In this document: positions 1-9,680 of the stretch, piece after piece
How the letters are laid out: each line of letters starts with the position of its first letter
Numbering within the stretch: position 1 is the first letter of the stretch
From: Chitinophaga pinensis
GTDB taxonomy: Bacteria; Bacteroidota; Bacteroidia; Chitinophagales; Chitinophagaceae
Assembly (NCBI GenBank): GCA_945872815.1
Contig: CAMCAY010000011.1
Span: 1-53,600 of the forward strand
Reading direction: 5' to 3'
Length of the DNA: 53,600 bases
The notes under the pieces: generated by a model
The model's input: only the letters and a program-made list of their open reading frames with translations
The model's database searches: none
Told to the model about the DNA's origin: nothing
Made by a program: the position numbers and the translations under genes

Positions 1-1473
1 CAAGGGAAACAAGTTCTGTATCTTCTACCTGAGATCGCTTTGACAACTCAGATAATTAGAAGATTACAAAAACATTTTGGAGGTCATATCGCAGTTTACC
101 ATTCAAAATTCAATGACCAGGAAAGAATTGAATTGTGGAATAAAATTAAAACAGGCGAAGTGAATGTGTTGTTAGGTGCAAGAAGTGCTTTATTCCTTCC
201 ATTCAATAATATAGGATGCATCATTGTAGATGAAGAGCACGATAGTTCCTTTAAACAACAGGATCCCGCACCCAGATACAATGCCCGCGATACGGCAGTG
301 TACTATGCTTCATTGTTTGGAGCAAAAGTATTGTTGGGAAGTGGCACGCCTTCAGTTGAGAGTTATTACAATGCAGTTCAGCAAAAATATGGATATGTAG
401 AATTGAATGAAAGATATGGAGGTATAGAAATGCCATTGATTGAGGTAGTCAATACACTTCAAGTTGCTTCAAAAGGTAAAGTCATGATCAGTCCCCAACT
501 GAATGAGGCGATTCAGCAATCAATGGACCACGGTAAACAGGTAATACTTTTTCAAAACAGAAGAGGGTACAATCCATATTTGATTTGTGGTACATGTGGG
601 AATATTCCTCAATGCAAACATTGCGATGTTTCATTGACATTACACAAATACACCAATAAGCTTCATTGTCATTACTGCGGCAGTAATTATCCTAAGTTAC
701 ACGCCTGCATTGCCTGTGGATCTGTAAATTGGGTAGAGAAAAATTTTGGTACAGAAAAAATTGAAGAGCAGCTTGAATCAGATTTTGTCAATTACAAAAT
801 TGCAAGAATGGATGTGGACAGTGTAAAAGGTAAGTATGCTCACGATACGCTTATTCAGCAATTTGAACAGCATCGGCTTGATATTCTCGTAGGAACACAA
901 ATGGTAGTGAAAGGACTAGACTTTGATAATGTAAGTCTGGTAGGTATATTAGATGCAGATGGTTTGTTGAGTTTTGCAGACTTTAGGGTAAATGAAAGAG
1001 CGTTTCAATTGATGGAACAGGTAAGTGGAAGGGCCGGAAGAAAAAATGCTCAGGGAAAAGTACTAATACAAACCATCAATCCAAAACATCCGGTGATTCA
1101 ATATGTAAAGAACCATGATTACAATACATTTTATAAAAATGAGATTGCAAACAGGCAATCATTCGCATATCCACCATTTACAAGATTGGTTAAACTGACA
1201 TTGAAACATAAAGACAACGATCTGTTAATAGCTGCATCTAATAAGTTACTGTTGTCACTAAAGCAGGATTTTAAAAATTGGGTAGTAGGTCCTGCACCTC
1301 CCGTAATCCCAAGGCTTAGGAATCAGTATTTGATGGAGATAATGCTGAAAATTCCCAAAGAAATAGGGGGTATTGCTAATTATAAAAAAGCAATACAGCA
1401 TCATATTATTTTACTTCAAAGTGAAAAAATGTTCAAATCAATAACTATTATTGCAGATGTAGATCCATTTTAA
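1..1473 (+). CDS. priA: Primosomal protein N' (replication restart helicase PriA), 5' end outside window
   Basis: PriA is the 3'-to-5' superfamily 2 helicase that reloads the replisome at stalled forks. The frame is open from base 1, so the N-terminal DNA-binding domain and the Walker A motif lie upstream of the window; about 490 residues remain. The visible part opens with LLPEIALTTQ, typical of PriA just after Walker A. It then shows a DEEH helicase box (VDEEHDSSFKQ). A zinc-binding stretch follows with paired cysteines (CGTCG, CKHC, CHYCG, CIACG) at bases about 589-720. The C-terminal helicase motifs include GTQMVVKGLDF and QVSGRAGR. The stop is followed 10 bases later by murB, so the two are probably co-transcribed. 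Identification is firm. Confidence 0.96.
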   Translation, partial: QGKQVLYLLPEIALTTQIIRRLQKHFGGHIAVYHSKFNDQERIELWNKIKTGEVNVLLGARSALFLPFNNIGCIIVDEEHDSSFKQQDPAPRYNARDTAVYYASLFGAKVLLGSGTPSVESYYNAVQQKYGYVELNERYGGIEMPLIEVVNTLQVASKGKVMISPQLNEAIQQSMDHGKQVILFQNRRGYNPYLICGTCGNIPQCKHCDVSLTLHKYTNKLHCHYCGSNYPKLHACIACGSVNWVEKNFGTEKIEEQLESDFVNYKIARMDVDSVKGKYAHDTLIQQFEQHRLDILVGTQMVVKGLDFDNVSLVGILDADGLLSFADFRVNERAFQLMEQVSGRAGRKNAQGKVLIQTINPKHPVIQYVKNHDYNTFYKNEIANRQSFAYPPFTRLVKLTLKHKDNDLLIAASNKLLLSLKQDFKNWVVGPAPPVIPRLRNQYLMEIMLKIPKEIGGIANYKKAIQHHIILLQSEKMFKSITIIADVDPF

Positions 1474-1483
1474 TTCAATAGCA

Positions 1484-2500
1484 GTGAAAATTCAGGAAAA
1501 CATATCATTAAAGCCTTTCAATACTTTTGGAATGAATGTGTTTGCAAAGTATTTTGCCTCATTCAATTCAACCGACCAATTGAATGAAATTCTTGAAAGT
1601 GCTAAATCTGAAAGTAGTTCTGATCTTATATTGGGTGGCGGCAGCAATATTTTGTTTACAAAGGATATAGATGGATTGGTTTTAAAAAATGAAATTGAAG
1701 GAATAGATATTATTGAGGACAATGAGGAGTATGTGTACGTAAAAGTAGGAGCTGGTATGAACTGGCACCAATTTGTATTGTATTGTATTCATCATGGTTA
1801 TGCCGGAATTGAAAATCTCGCATTGATTCCGGGATGTGTAGGTGCTTCTCCTATTCAGAATATAGGTGCTTATGGAGTTGAAATCAAGGATGTGTTTCAC
1901 GCTCTCGAAGCTTTTCATTTAAGAGATAAAATGAAAATGGTGTTTTCAAAAAATGATTGTGCATTTGGTTACAGAGAAAGTGTTTTTAAAAACAAATTCA
2001 AAAATCAGTTTGCAATTACTTCTGTTACATTTCGGTTGAATAAAAAAGCCCAATATCATGTTTCTTATGGTGCAATAAATCAGGAACTGGAAAGTATGGG
2101 GATCAAAGAGTTGTCTATTATATCAGTCGCACAGGCAGTGATGAATATCAGAAACAGTAAATTACCCAATCCTTCACTAATAGGCAATGCAGGCAGTTTT
2201 TTTAAAAATCCCGAAATAACCAATGAGGAATTTAATTATTTAAAATTATCTCATCCTTCATTAACAGGTTATCAAACAATCGACAATAAGATGAAAATAG
2301 CTGCGGGTTGGCTGATTGAGCAATGCGGATGGAAAGGATTCAGAGACGGCGATGCCGGCTGTTATGATAAACAGGCACTCGTTTTGGTGAATTATGGAAA
2401 TGCTACAGGTCAACAGGTATTTCAACTAAGTGAAAGTATCATTACATCCGTTCAGCAACAATTTGGTATTACACTTCAAAGAGAAGTGAATGTAATTTGA
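1484..2500 (+). CDS. murB: UDP-N-acetylenolpyruvoylglucosamine reductase MurB
   Basis: MurB is the cytoplasmic FAD/NADPH enzyme that reduces UDP-GlcNAc-enolpyruvate to UDP-MurNAc in peptidoglycan synthesis. The 338-residue length fits the E. coli-like (type I) enzyme, which keeps the Tyr loop. Family signatures seen are the FAD-binding LGGGSNILF, GLENLALIPG-like ENLALIPGCVGASPIQNIGAYG, GYRESVFK (catalytic Arg region), the proton-donor serine in GNAGSFFKNP, and the C-terminal REVNVI glutamate. The start is a GTG at 1484; no in-frame ATG lies between it and the priA stop, and the next methionine would remove the conserved SLKPFNTFG. The gene is 10 bases after priA and converges with the AAA+ gene at 2519. 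Confidence 0.96.
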   Translation: MKIQENISLKPFNTFGMNVFAKYFASFNSTDQLNEILESAKSESSSDLILGGGSNILFTKDIDGLVLKNEIEGIDIIEDNEEYVYVKVGAGMNWHQFVLYCIHHGYAGIENLALIPGCVGASPIQNIGAYGVEIKDVFHALEAFHLRDKMKMVFSKNDCAFGYRESVFKNKFKNQFAITSVTFRLNKKAQYHVSYGAINQELESMGIKELSIISVAQAVMNIRNSKLPNPSLIGNAGSFFKNPEITNEEFNYLKLSHPSLTGYQTIDNKMKIAAGWLIEQCGWKGFRDGDAGCYDKQALVLVNYGNATGQQVFQLSESIITSVQQQFGITLQREVNVI

Positions 2501-2518
2501 TGATTATGAGGTGTTGCT

Positions 2519-4024
2519 TTAACTGAAATCGTCTTCAGAAAAATGTTGACTGCCAATATTCAGCATGCTTCCCATTAAGTCTTTAAACTCGATTTTTGAG
2601 TCTACTATTTTTTTGCTAATAAGCGAATAGCTTGCCAATCCATGCAGAACAAATTCCATCAACATGGCTGTTTCCATTTCATTTAAATTGTTGTAAGTAC
2701 TTTTAACAAGCGCATGTAAACCATCAACTTTATACAATAATTGTATTTTGTCAGCATCTTTTGATTCTGTAAATAAATTCAATTGGTTTCCCTGATCAAA
2801 CCATTTAAGGATTGATTTATAAGGGTTCTCGTCTTTTACATTCTCTTTTGTTTTTCTTTTCTTTAATGTTTCAGGATTGGGGAAATAATCTGAAAATAAA
2901 GTTCTGATAGATTTGTCAATCAGATTGAATGCTACCTGATAAGGGCCTTCTTGTTCCCCTTCATATACAAGCTCAATCTTTCCGGTGATGGAAGGAATAA
3001 TGCCCATAAAATCACTTATCCAAACTTGGGTATTTTTCTCGTGATGAATGATGGCTCGGCGTTCTGCGGAACTCATGGCATTTTCGTATGCAGAAATAGT
3101 TAGTCTGGCACTAACACCACTTTTCCTGTCCACTAATTCACTGTTTCTTGCTTCAAATGAAACTTGTTCAATCAGTCTCTTTATCAAATCGCTCATCACC
3201 ACTTTTTCGTCTTGTGATTTTATTTTATTGGCCTCCTGTGATGTAATGGCGAGAGAGGTTTCAATGTTTTTAGGATAGTGAGTCATTATTTGACTTTGAA
3301 TTCTGTCTTTCAGTGGTGTGACAATACTGCCTCTGTTTGTATAGTCTTCAGGATTAGCAGTAAAAATAAACAGAATGTCAAGTGGTAACCTCATTTTGAA
3401 TCCTCTTATTTGCAGATCTCCTTCTTCCAATATATTAAACAGAGAAACTTGAATTCTTGCCTGTAAATCGGGAAGTTCATTGATCACAAAAATACAGCGG
3501 TTGCTTTTAGGGATTATTCCAAAATGTAATACTCTTTCATCAGCAAAGTTTAATTTTAAGTTAGCCGCTTTTATCGGATCAATATCACCAATTAGATCAG
3601 ATACACTCACATCAGGTGTTGCTAATTTTTCTCCGTATCTTTTTGATTTGTGAATCCACTCAATAGGAGTATCATCTCCTTTTTCTTGAATAAGCGTAAT
3701 CGCGTAATTTGAAATGGGATTAAATGGGTCATCATTGATTTCACTTCCTGCCACAATGGGGATGTATTCATCCAATAGTTCTGTCATCTGTCGCGCAATA
3801 CGGGTTTTGGCCTGGCCACGTAAACCAAGAAATAATATATTGTGCTTACTGAGCAATGCTCTTTCTGTGTCGGGTATAACGGTGTCTTCATATCCTAGTA
3901 CTCCCGGAAAAGGATTCTCTTTATTTTGCATTTTAAGAATAAGGTTGTTTCTAATTTCATCTTTAATTGAGGTAGAAACCCAGCCTGATTTTTTTAATGC
4001 TCCAATTGTATGTATGTTTTTCAT
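2519..4024 (-). CDS. MoxR / Mg-chelatase-I type AAA+ ATPase
   Basis: This 501-residue protein is an AAA+ ATPase of the MoxR/magnesium-chelatase ChlI type. Such proteins usually act with a partner carrying a von Willebrand A domain, remodelling protein targets with ATP. A Walker A motif GLRGQAKT lies at about residues 67-74. The Walker B region is CIFVINELPDL at about 177-187, where Asn replaces the usual Asp before the catalytic Glu. FTANPEDYTNRG follows as the sensor 1 region. The C-terminal third is helical and specific to this subgroup. The gene lies 61 bases downstream of the VWA gene on the same strand, so the two form a pair. The cellular substrate cannot be told from sequence. Confidence 0.85.
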   Translation of the reverse strand: MKNIHTIGALKKSGWVSTSIKDEIRNNLILKMQNKENPFPGVLGYEDTVIPDTERALLSKHNILFLGLRGQAKTRIARQMTELLDEYIPIVAGSEINDDPFNPISNYAITLIQEKGDDTPIEWIHKSKRYGEKLATPDVSVSDLIGDIDPIKAANLKLNFADERVLHFGIIPKSNRCIFVINELPDLQARIQVSLFNILEEGDLQIRGFKMRLPLDILFIFTANPEDYTNRGSIVTPLKDRIQSQIMTHYPKNIETSLAITSQEANKIKSQDEKVVMSDLIKRLIEQVSFEARNSELVDRKSGVSARLTISAYENAMSSAERRAIIHHEKNTQVWISDFMGIIPSITGKIELVYEGEQEGPYQVAFNLIDKSIRTLFSDYFPNPETLKKRKTKENVKDENPYKSILKWFDQGNQLNLFTESKDADKIQLLYKVDGLHALVKSTYNNLNEMETAMLMEFVLHGLASYSLISKKIVDSKIEFKDLMGSMLNIGSQHFSEDDFS

Positions 4025-4085
4025 TTTAGTATGGTTATGATAATTTTTATCATGGATTTATAATGTAAAGTATTTGTTGCGTGAA

Positions 4086-5183
4086 TTAAAACATTGATTT
4101 ACTTTTTCCGCTTTCAAAGTCCTTAAAGATGAAAGAACCCAATTTGTCAAGAGATGCAAAAAATGCTTTTCCATGATTGGCTTCTGTAAATTCATGAACA
4201 AAATTCTGAAGATAAGGGTCGCTGGCAATCATGAAGGTAGTGATGGGTATTTTTAATTTTTTACATTGTGTAGCCAGGCTCATGCATTTATTCATTATTT
4301 TTCTGTCAATACCAAAGCTGTTTTTATAATAATTTTTCCCAACTTTCAAACAGGTAGGTTTTCCATCTGTAATCATAAAAATCTGTTTGTTTGGGTTGCG
4401 TCTTTTTCTCAACAGCTCCATTGCTAATTCAAGTCCGGCAACAGTATTCGTATGATAAGGGCCAACCTGTAAATAGGGCAGGTCTTTTACTTGTATGGTC
4501 CACGCATCGTCGCCAAAAACAAGGATATCAAGTGTGTCTTTAGGGTACTTTATTTTAATCAGTTCACTCAATGCCATGGCAACTTTCTTTGCAGGCGTAA
4601 TTCGATCTTCTCCGTACAAAATCATAGAGTGGGAGATGTCGATCATCAATACAGTAGAGGTATGCGTTTTGAAATCGGTTTCTTTGATTTCAAGGTCATC
4701 TTCGTTAATTAGAAAATGCTCTATTCCATGATTTACTTGAGCATTTCTGATGGATGTATTGAAATCGATTTGTTCCATTGTGTCTCCAAAAATGAATGGT
4801 CTGGTTTCAGAATTGATTTCATCTCCTTTACCGGTTTTGAAAATTTGATGGTTACCGCTCCGGGATTTTTTTATTTTTCCGAATATCTCATCCAAACTTC
4901 TTTTTCGAATACTTTGTTCTGTTTTTGGTGTTATTTTTATTTCTCCAGTCTGGTTGTTTTCATCGATATATCCTTTTGCTTTTAAGTCTTCAATAAAATC
5001 CCCCATACCGTATTCGTCATCAGTAAGCTTGTATTCTTTGTCCAGTTCATTCAACCATTGAATAGCTTCATTGTAGTCTCCGTTGGTATAAGTCAATAAT
5101 TCTGTAAAGAGAGGAAACAATTTTTCGAAATTGCTTTTCTCATTATTATCGGGGCTATATTTTGAAAAATTAAAATTATACAT
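4086..5183 (-). CDS. von Willebrand factor A domain protein, partner of the AAA+ ATPase
   Basis: The 365-residue protein has a helical N-terminal half and a C-terminal VWA domain. The metal-ion-dependent adhesion site is DISHS at residues 182-186, followed by a conserved Thr/Asp region (GPYHTNTVAGLELA, MITDGKPT). No signal peptide or membrane segment is visible, so it should be cytoplasmic. VWA proteins next to MoxR-type ATPases commonly act as the substrate adaptor of the ATPase; that role is inferred from the adjacency. It is transcribed first, with the ATPase 61 bases behind it. The upstream DUF2723 gene ends with its own terminator, so this pair should have its own promoter in 5184-5263, although I see no clear consensus there. 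Confidence 0.85.
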   Translation of the reverse strand: MYNFNFSKYSPDNNEKSNFEKLFPLFTELLTYTNGDYNEAIQWLNELDKEYKLTDDEYGMGDFIEDLKAKGYIDENNQTGEIKITPKTEQSIRKRSLDEIFGKIKKSRSGNHQIFKTGKGDEINSETRPFIFGDTMEQIDFNTSIRNAQVNHGIEHFLINEDDLEIKETDFKTHTSTVLMIDISHSMILYGEDRITPAKKVAMALSELIKIKYPKDTLDILVFGDDAWTIQVKDLPYLQVGPYHTNTVAGLELAMELLRKRRNPNKQIFMITDGKPTCLKVGKNYYKNSFGIDRKIMNKCMSLATQCKKLKIPITTFMIASDPYLQNFVHEFTEANHGKAFFASLDKLGSFIFKDFESGKSKSMF

Positions 5184-5263
5184 TGACCAATCTTGAAAAG
5201 TTGAATGATTGCAGGTACAATATAGTAAACAATTAAGTTAGTGATAAGTTTATCTTGTATAAA

Positions 5264-5295
5264 AAAAGTCCTGCACAAAATGGTACAGGACTTTT
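5264..5295 (-). terminator. Rho-independent terminator of the DUF2723 gene
   Basis: Perfect 10-bp arms AAAAGTCCTG and CAGGACTTTT enclose a 12-base loop. The hairpin lies 23 bases after the stop of the minus-strand gene ending at 5318. The A/T ends give a U tract on the minus-strand transcript. Confidence 0.85.
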
Positions 5296-5317
5296 GAAAT
5301 CGTTTATTGATGTTAAA

Positions 5318-8300
5318 TTAAGGTTTGGCTGAATCGGTAGTAGCTTTTTGCTTTACCTGATCAGGTGCTTTAGATGCTTCTTTCATCATTTTAAATTGTT
5401 GTTCGAGGCCATTCAAACTGTTCATTAAATTTGAGTTCCTCGATTCTTCATCAGATAATGCGTCTCTGCGTGAATCTGGTAGGGATTGATAATAAGCAGC
5501 TTGTTGTTCCATGTCCTTGTGAAGTTTTTCACTTATTTTTTTTGCAAGGGCTTCATCATCCGCTTTCAATGCTGCATATAATGTTTGCAAAGAAATTTGA
5601 TTGTGTTGCTGGTAACGTCCAATCATTGCGTAAGGGATGTTTTCCTGCAACATCATTTTATCGCATTTGTTCAATAATTTGGAAGCATCTTCCTTTCTGT
5701 TCGCCTCTGCAAGCCCAGCAGCAGCTTGGGCATAAGCTAGTCTGATACTGTTGAGGTGACGACGATTCTCTTCATCGTAATAAACACCTTTTGTTTCAGC
5801 GTTGCCGAATTTGAATTTATTCAACATTTTATCTGCAACCCAATCTAAGTCAACACCTGCATTTTCTACGGGCACCAATTGATAGGTCATTCCTTTTTGA
5901 CGTAGGTATTTTTCGAAACCAAGTTCGCCATAAGGAGATGTAAAGCAAATAGGGCGTTTCCAATTGTTAGCAGCTATAATATTCAAAATGGCAGCGTCGT
6001 TTTTGTATAGATAATTTTTAGAAAATTCGAATTTTATTTCTTTCGCTACAATATCATTGGCATTGACTGTACCATTTTTTCTTACCAATGCAGAATCTAC
6101 CGGAACGGACACTTTTTGAGAAGGAAACACATTCATGATATCATTGTCATTGATGATGGTTCCTTTGGCTGGATCATCTGAACCTGCGTAATCTTTCATC
6201 ATGGTATACAAATCCATGTATTGGTTTTTGTCTACAGAGGCATTAGGCATATAACGTATAACATCTCTGCTGGATCCTTCAATTTGTGCTGCTGACCAAA
6301 TTGGGTCTATTGGTTCACTGTTGTTTACTTTATATCTTAACTGATTGATGTACCAGTCAGTGCCTAATAAACTACTGTTAATTACCCTTACGTCATTTCT
6401 GATACCTTCCACTTCCTGAGCGTACCACAGCGGGTAAGTGTCGTTATCTCCAAAAGAAATCAACACGGCATTTGGAGGACAACTTTCTAAATAGTTTATT
6501 GCTAAGTCTCTTGCTAAAGTTTTATGACTTCTGTCATGATCATCCCATTCCTGATTTGCCATGATTACAGGGACAGCCAATAAGCAAACAATGCCAGCCA
6601 AAACGCCGGATAATTGTTGGTTTTTAATGAATTTTTCAACGAGATCTTTTATGTAAAAAACACCCAATCCAATCCAGATAGCAAACGCATAAAATGAGCC
6701 TACATAAGCATAATCACGCTCACGGGGCTGGTTACCCGCTTGATTCAGATACAGACAAATGGCAAGACCCGTGAAGAAAAACAATAGTCCGGTAATCAAA
6801 GTATCTTGTTTGTCCTTTTTTAACTGATACAATAAACCCAAAATACCTAAAATAAAAGGCAACATATACAATTTGTTGTTTGCCTTATTTTGTTTCAATG
6901 TCTCTGGTAAGGTTGCCTGATTACCTAAACGCATGTTGTCATAGAAGCTAATACCTGTTAGCCAGTTGCCATCTCTTCCGTTACCCATGTTTACGCCCTG
7001 CACATCGTTTTGTTTACCTGCAAAGTTCCACATGAAATATCTCCAGTACATCCAATTGATCTGATAATCAAAAAAGAAACCAATATTTTCAGCCATAGTA
7101 GGGGCTCGTTCCCAATTACCATCTTTGTCTTTGCTTATTCCGGCCCAATTGGCGTAATAGTCTGCGTGTCCTTGATCATTGCTCTGATCCCACATACGAG
7201 GAAATGCGTGTTTATCTGCATCTGCATAAACATATTCAACCTTACGGCCATTTTTTTCATATTTGCCGTTTGATTTAATATAGGTTGGAGTGGTATTGGC
7301 TTCCTGGATTTGAGCAGTAAAGTCTTGACCATATAAAATTGGCCAATCGCCATATTGTTCCCTGCTTACATATCCAACCAAACTTACTGGATTATCTACA
7401 TTGAACATATCCACTGTTGGATTTGCATTGCTTCTTACCATTGTTGTGAAGTAAGTTGAATAGCCCAATAGCATAAAGGTGAAACTCCATACACCCAACT
7501 TTAAAAAGTTCCAATTTTTTTTCTCAGCAATTCTGATTGCATAAAATAAGAGGAATCCTATCAATACAAAGAAAAACGCGAACCCAATAAAAAAGTTTTG
7601 TCCAAAAGTGTTTACAAACAAAATGTCCATGTTGCCTGCTCCCTTGATGCTCCATTGGATGACAGCCTTTTGAACAAGGCCTGTTATAATGCATCCTATT
7701 ATGAATGCAAAGAAAGTTCCTTTGTTAGTAGGTTTGTATCTTTTAAAATAATAGATAATAACGATTGCAGGGATAGTAAGCAAGTTTAATAAATGCACAC
7801 CAATAGACAATCCCATCAGGTAAAATATCAAAATAATCCATCTGTCTGCTTTGGTAAAATGTCCTTTGATTCCTTGCTCTTGTTCTTCTGTAACATTTTG
7901 TTCCCATTTTAACATGGCCCAAAACACAATAGCGGTGAAGAAAGAAGAAAGGGCATATACTTCACCTTCCACAGCACTGTACCAAAATGAATCTGAGAAA
8001 GTGTAAGCCAAAGCGCCAACAACACCTGCAGCCATGATTGCGAAAATATTGTTACCTGTAAGTTCTTTACCATCTTTCTGAACTATTTTTCTGGCAAAGT
8101 GAGTGATTGTCCAAAATAAAAATAAAATGGTAAAGCCGCTAGCCAATGCACTCATCGTGTTAATTCCTGTTGCAGCATCATGAGGTCCGAATGGAATCAT
8201 AAACAATCTTCCTATCAAAACAAAAAGTGGAGCTCCCGGGGGGTGAGGAATTTGAAGTTTATAGGCACTGGAAGCAAACTCTCCGCAATCCCATAAACTA

Positions 8301-8389
8301 CCGGTGGCTTCCATGGTCATTAGATAAACAGCACAAGCAATCAGGCATACAGCCCAACCTGTCAAATTGTTGATACGTTTGAAATTCAT
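5318..8389 (-). CDS. DUF2723 membrane protein (GT117-like, GT-C fold)
   Basis: This 1023-residue integral membrane protein has a first segment (WAVCLIACAVYLMTMEAT) followed by SLWDCGEFASSAYKL and HPPGAPLF, the hallmark of DUF2723. About ten further hydrophobic segments occupy the first 600 residues. The acidic residue in the WDCGEF loop resembles the catalytic loop of GT-C glycosyltransferases, and the family is listed as GT117. A transferase using a lipid-linked sugar is therefore an inference, not a shown activity. The C-terminal 400 residues are soluble, contain SFGDNDTYPLWYAQEVEG, and end in a charged helical region likely to be periplasmic. The length is normal for the Bacteroidota family. 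A strong -7 element lies at 8413-8420, and a terminator follows the gene. Confidence 0.88.
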   Translation of the reverse strand: MNFKRINNLTGWAVCLIACAVYLMTMEATGSLWDCGEFASSAYKLQIPHPPGAPLFVLIGRLFMIPFGPHDAATGINTMSALASGFTILFLFWTITHFARKIVQKDGKELTGNNIFAIMAAGVVGALAYTFSDSFWYSAVEGEVYALSSFFTAIVFWAMLKWEQNVTEEQEQGIKGHFTKADRWIILIFYLMGLSIGVHLLNLLTIPAIVIIYYFKRYKPTNKGTFFAFIIGCIITGLVQKAVIQWSIKGAGNMDILFVNTFGQNFFIGFAFFFVLIGFLLFYAIRIAEKKNWNFLKLGVWSFTFMLLGYSTYFTTMVRSNANPTVDMFNVDNPVSLVGYVSREQYGDWPILYGQDFTAQIQEANTTPTYIKSNGKYEKNGRKVEYVYADADKHAFPRMWDQSNDQGHADYYANWAGISKDKDGNWERAPTMAENIGFFFDYQINWMYWRYFMWNFAGKQNDVQGVNMGNGRDGNWLTGISFYDNMRLGNQATLPETLKQNKANNKLYMLPFILGILGLLYQLKKDKQDTLITGLLFFFTGLAICLYLNQAGNQPRERDYAYVGSFYAFAIWIGLGVFYIKDLVEKFIKNQQLSGVLAGIVCLLAVPVIMANQEWDDHDRSHKTLARDLAINYLESCPPNAVLISFGDNDTYPLWYAQEVEGIRNDVRVINSSLLGTDWYINQLRYKVNNSEPIDPIWSAAQIEGSSRDVIRYMPNASVDKNQYMDLYTMMKDYAGSDDPAKGTIINDNDIMNVFPSQKVSVPVDSALVRKNGTVNANDIVAKEIKFEFSKNYLYKNDAAILNIIAANNWKRPICFTSPYGELGFEKYLRQKGMTYQLVPVENAGVDLDWVADKMLNKFKFGNAETKGVYYDEENRRHLNSIRLAYAQAAAGLAEANRKEDASKLLNKCDKMMLQENIPYAMIGRYQQHNQISLQTLYAALKADDEALAKKISEKLHKDMEQQAAYYQSLPDSRRDALSDEESRNSNLMNSLNGLEQQFKMMKEASKAPDQVKQKATTDSAKP

Positions 8390-8412
8390 AATATTAATTG
8401 GTTATAAGTAAG

Positions 8413-8420
8413 CAAATATA
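8413..8420 (-). promoter_or_regulatory. Bacteroidota -7 promoter element for the DUF2723 gene
   Basis: On the minus strand the sequence is TATATTTG followed by C, an exact match to the TAnnTTTG element. It lies about 24 bases before the start codon. I do not see a well-spaced -33 TTG, so only the -7 part is supported. Confidence 0.5.
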
Positions 8421-8559
8421 ATCATGTTTAAATTTTAATGGACTTTTTATCAAGGAATTAATTATAAAATAGAAATAAAAAATTGAATATGGTCAATGGG
8501 CTTTATAATTGTACAAAAAAGTGTCTTTATATTTAAAGATTAATTGAAGTTGAATTATC

Positions 8560-9522
8560 TTAATTAATTGCATGTTGGTCAATTGTTGATTCCAGATGAC
8601 GCTCGATAAAATCAGGAATTTTGTTTAAAAAGTCAAATCCTGTTTTAATTTCAATATCATCAATGGTAGTTTTGTATTGATACCAGGGCAATGATTTAAC
8701 ATTTGGGTTATTGGGAATATCAACAGCGATGACTCTTGTATTAGCAGTAATTCTTTTTAGGTCATTATCTCCATCTGGTAATACAATAATTATTTTCCAG
8801 CAATGCGAGGGGACATTAATAAGACCTGATCCAATTTGTTCTGCAAATCCTTTGCTGCCGATTCCACCTTTGCCATATCCTCCAGAAATGATATAGAGTT
8901 CATTTCCTTTGTCCATTATTTTACGGCAATAGTTTTCCAATGCCACCCAAGTGATTCTGTTAAGGTTGGGGGATTGAGGAATCATGTTGGTCATGAGAAA
9001 AGTTTCGGCGTTCAATTCTTGGTTTAGATCTCTGTCTTCGGATGGACAAAGATGACCTCTGTCAAAACCGGTTTTACTGTAATCGGTTGAACTTACTTTA
9101 TGAAAGTTGTATGGTAGATCTTTGTCGGGTGTAAAACAATTACATCGTTTGGCATTTCCTTTCCAGGAAGAAGACAGATGCCAGCTTACCCAATTTGGGC
9201 ATCTTTTTGAATTGTTATAAGATAAAGCGAAAGATGGTTTAATCAACAATAAGTTAGAAGTTTGGTGAAAATCATTTAAAGCATTGCTTGGATTGCCAGT
9301 CAACAAATTTTCATTTGCATGATTAATGCAATCAATGGGATTAGTTGTTGAGAAGCGAAATTTATTTATGGAAAAGTTTTCAGGGTATCGGTTTACATTT
9401 TTCGTTAAGTTTTTTTTATTACTTGGTGAAAGAAAATTCACAAAAGCAAGGGATAAAAAAATAAAGATGAAAGAAATAGTTCTTGTTTTTAATTTTATTT
9501 TTGATTGCCATTTTTGTTTCAT
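8560..9522 (-). CDS. Exported DNA/RNA non-specific endonuclease (NUC1, beta-beta-alpha-metal)
   Basis: The protein has 320 residues. The N-terminus has basic residues followed by a hydrophobic segment (residues 16-32), read as a signal peptide or anchor, so the enzyme should act in the periplasm or outside the cell. The catalytic motif DRGH is at residues 154-157 with His157 as general base, and the metal-binding Asn lies in NLNRITWVALE (Asn188, Glu196). These are the landmarks of Serratia-type sugar-nonspecific nucleases. Likely roles are nutrient acquisition or degradation of extracellular DNA; the sequence does not decide between them. The gene is divergent from the serine hydrolase at 9660, with 137 bases between the two open frames. 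Confidence 0.9.
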   Translation of the reverse strand: MKQKWQSKIKLKTRTISFIFIFLSLAFVNFLSPSNKKNLTKNVNRYPENFSINKFRFSTTNPIDCINHANENLLTGNPSNALNDFHQTSNLLLIKPSFALSYNNSKRCPNWVSWHLSSSWKGNAKRCNCFTPDKDLPYNFHKVSSTDYSKTGFDRGHLCPSEDRDLNQELNAETFLMTNMIPQSPNLNRITWVALENYCRKIMDKGNELYIISGGYGKGGIGSKGFAEQIGSGLINVPSHCWKIIIVLPDGDNDLKRITANTRVIAVDIPNNPNVKSLPWYQYKTTIDDIEIKTGFDFLNKIPDFIERHLESTIDQHAIN

Positions 9523-9680
9523 GGTTATTTTTTTCAGGAGGGTTTTATTGCTGTTTGTTAGATAGAAAGAGATTTGTTAATCAATATTCATATACAAAAT
9601 GTCCCATAAAAAAATCTTTAACATAATAAACTAAATTAGAATGAATTTAATTAATTAAATTGTGTTTCAAAAAAACGAAC

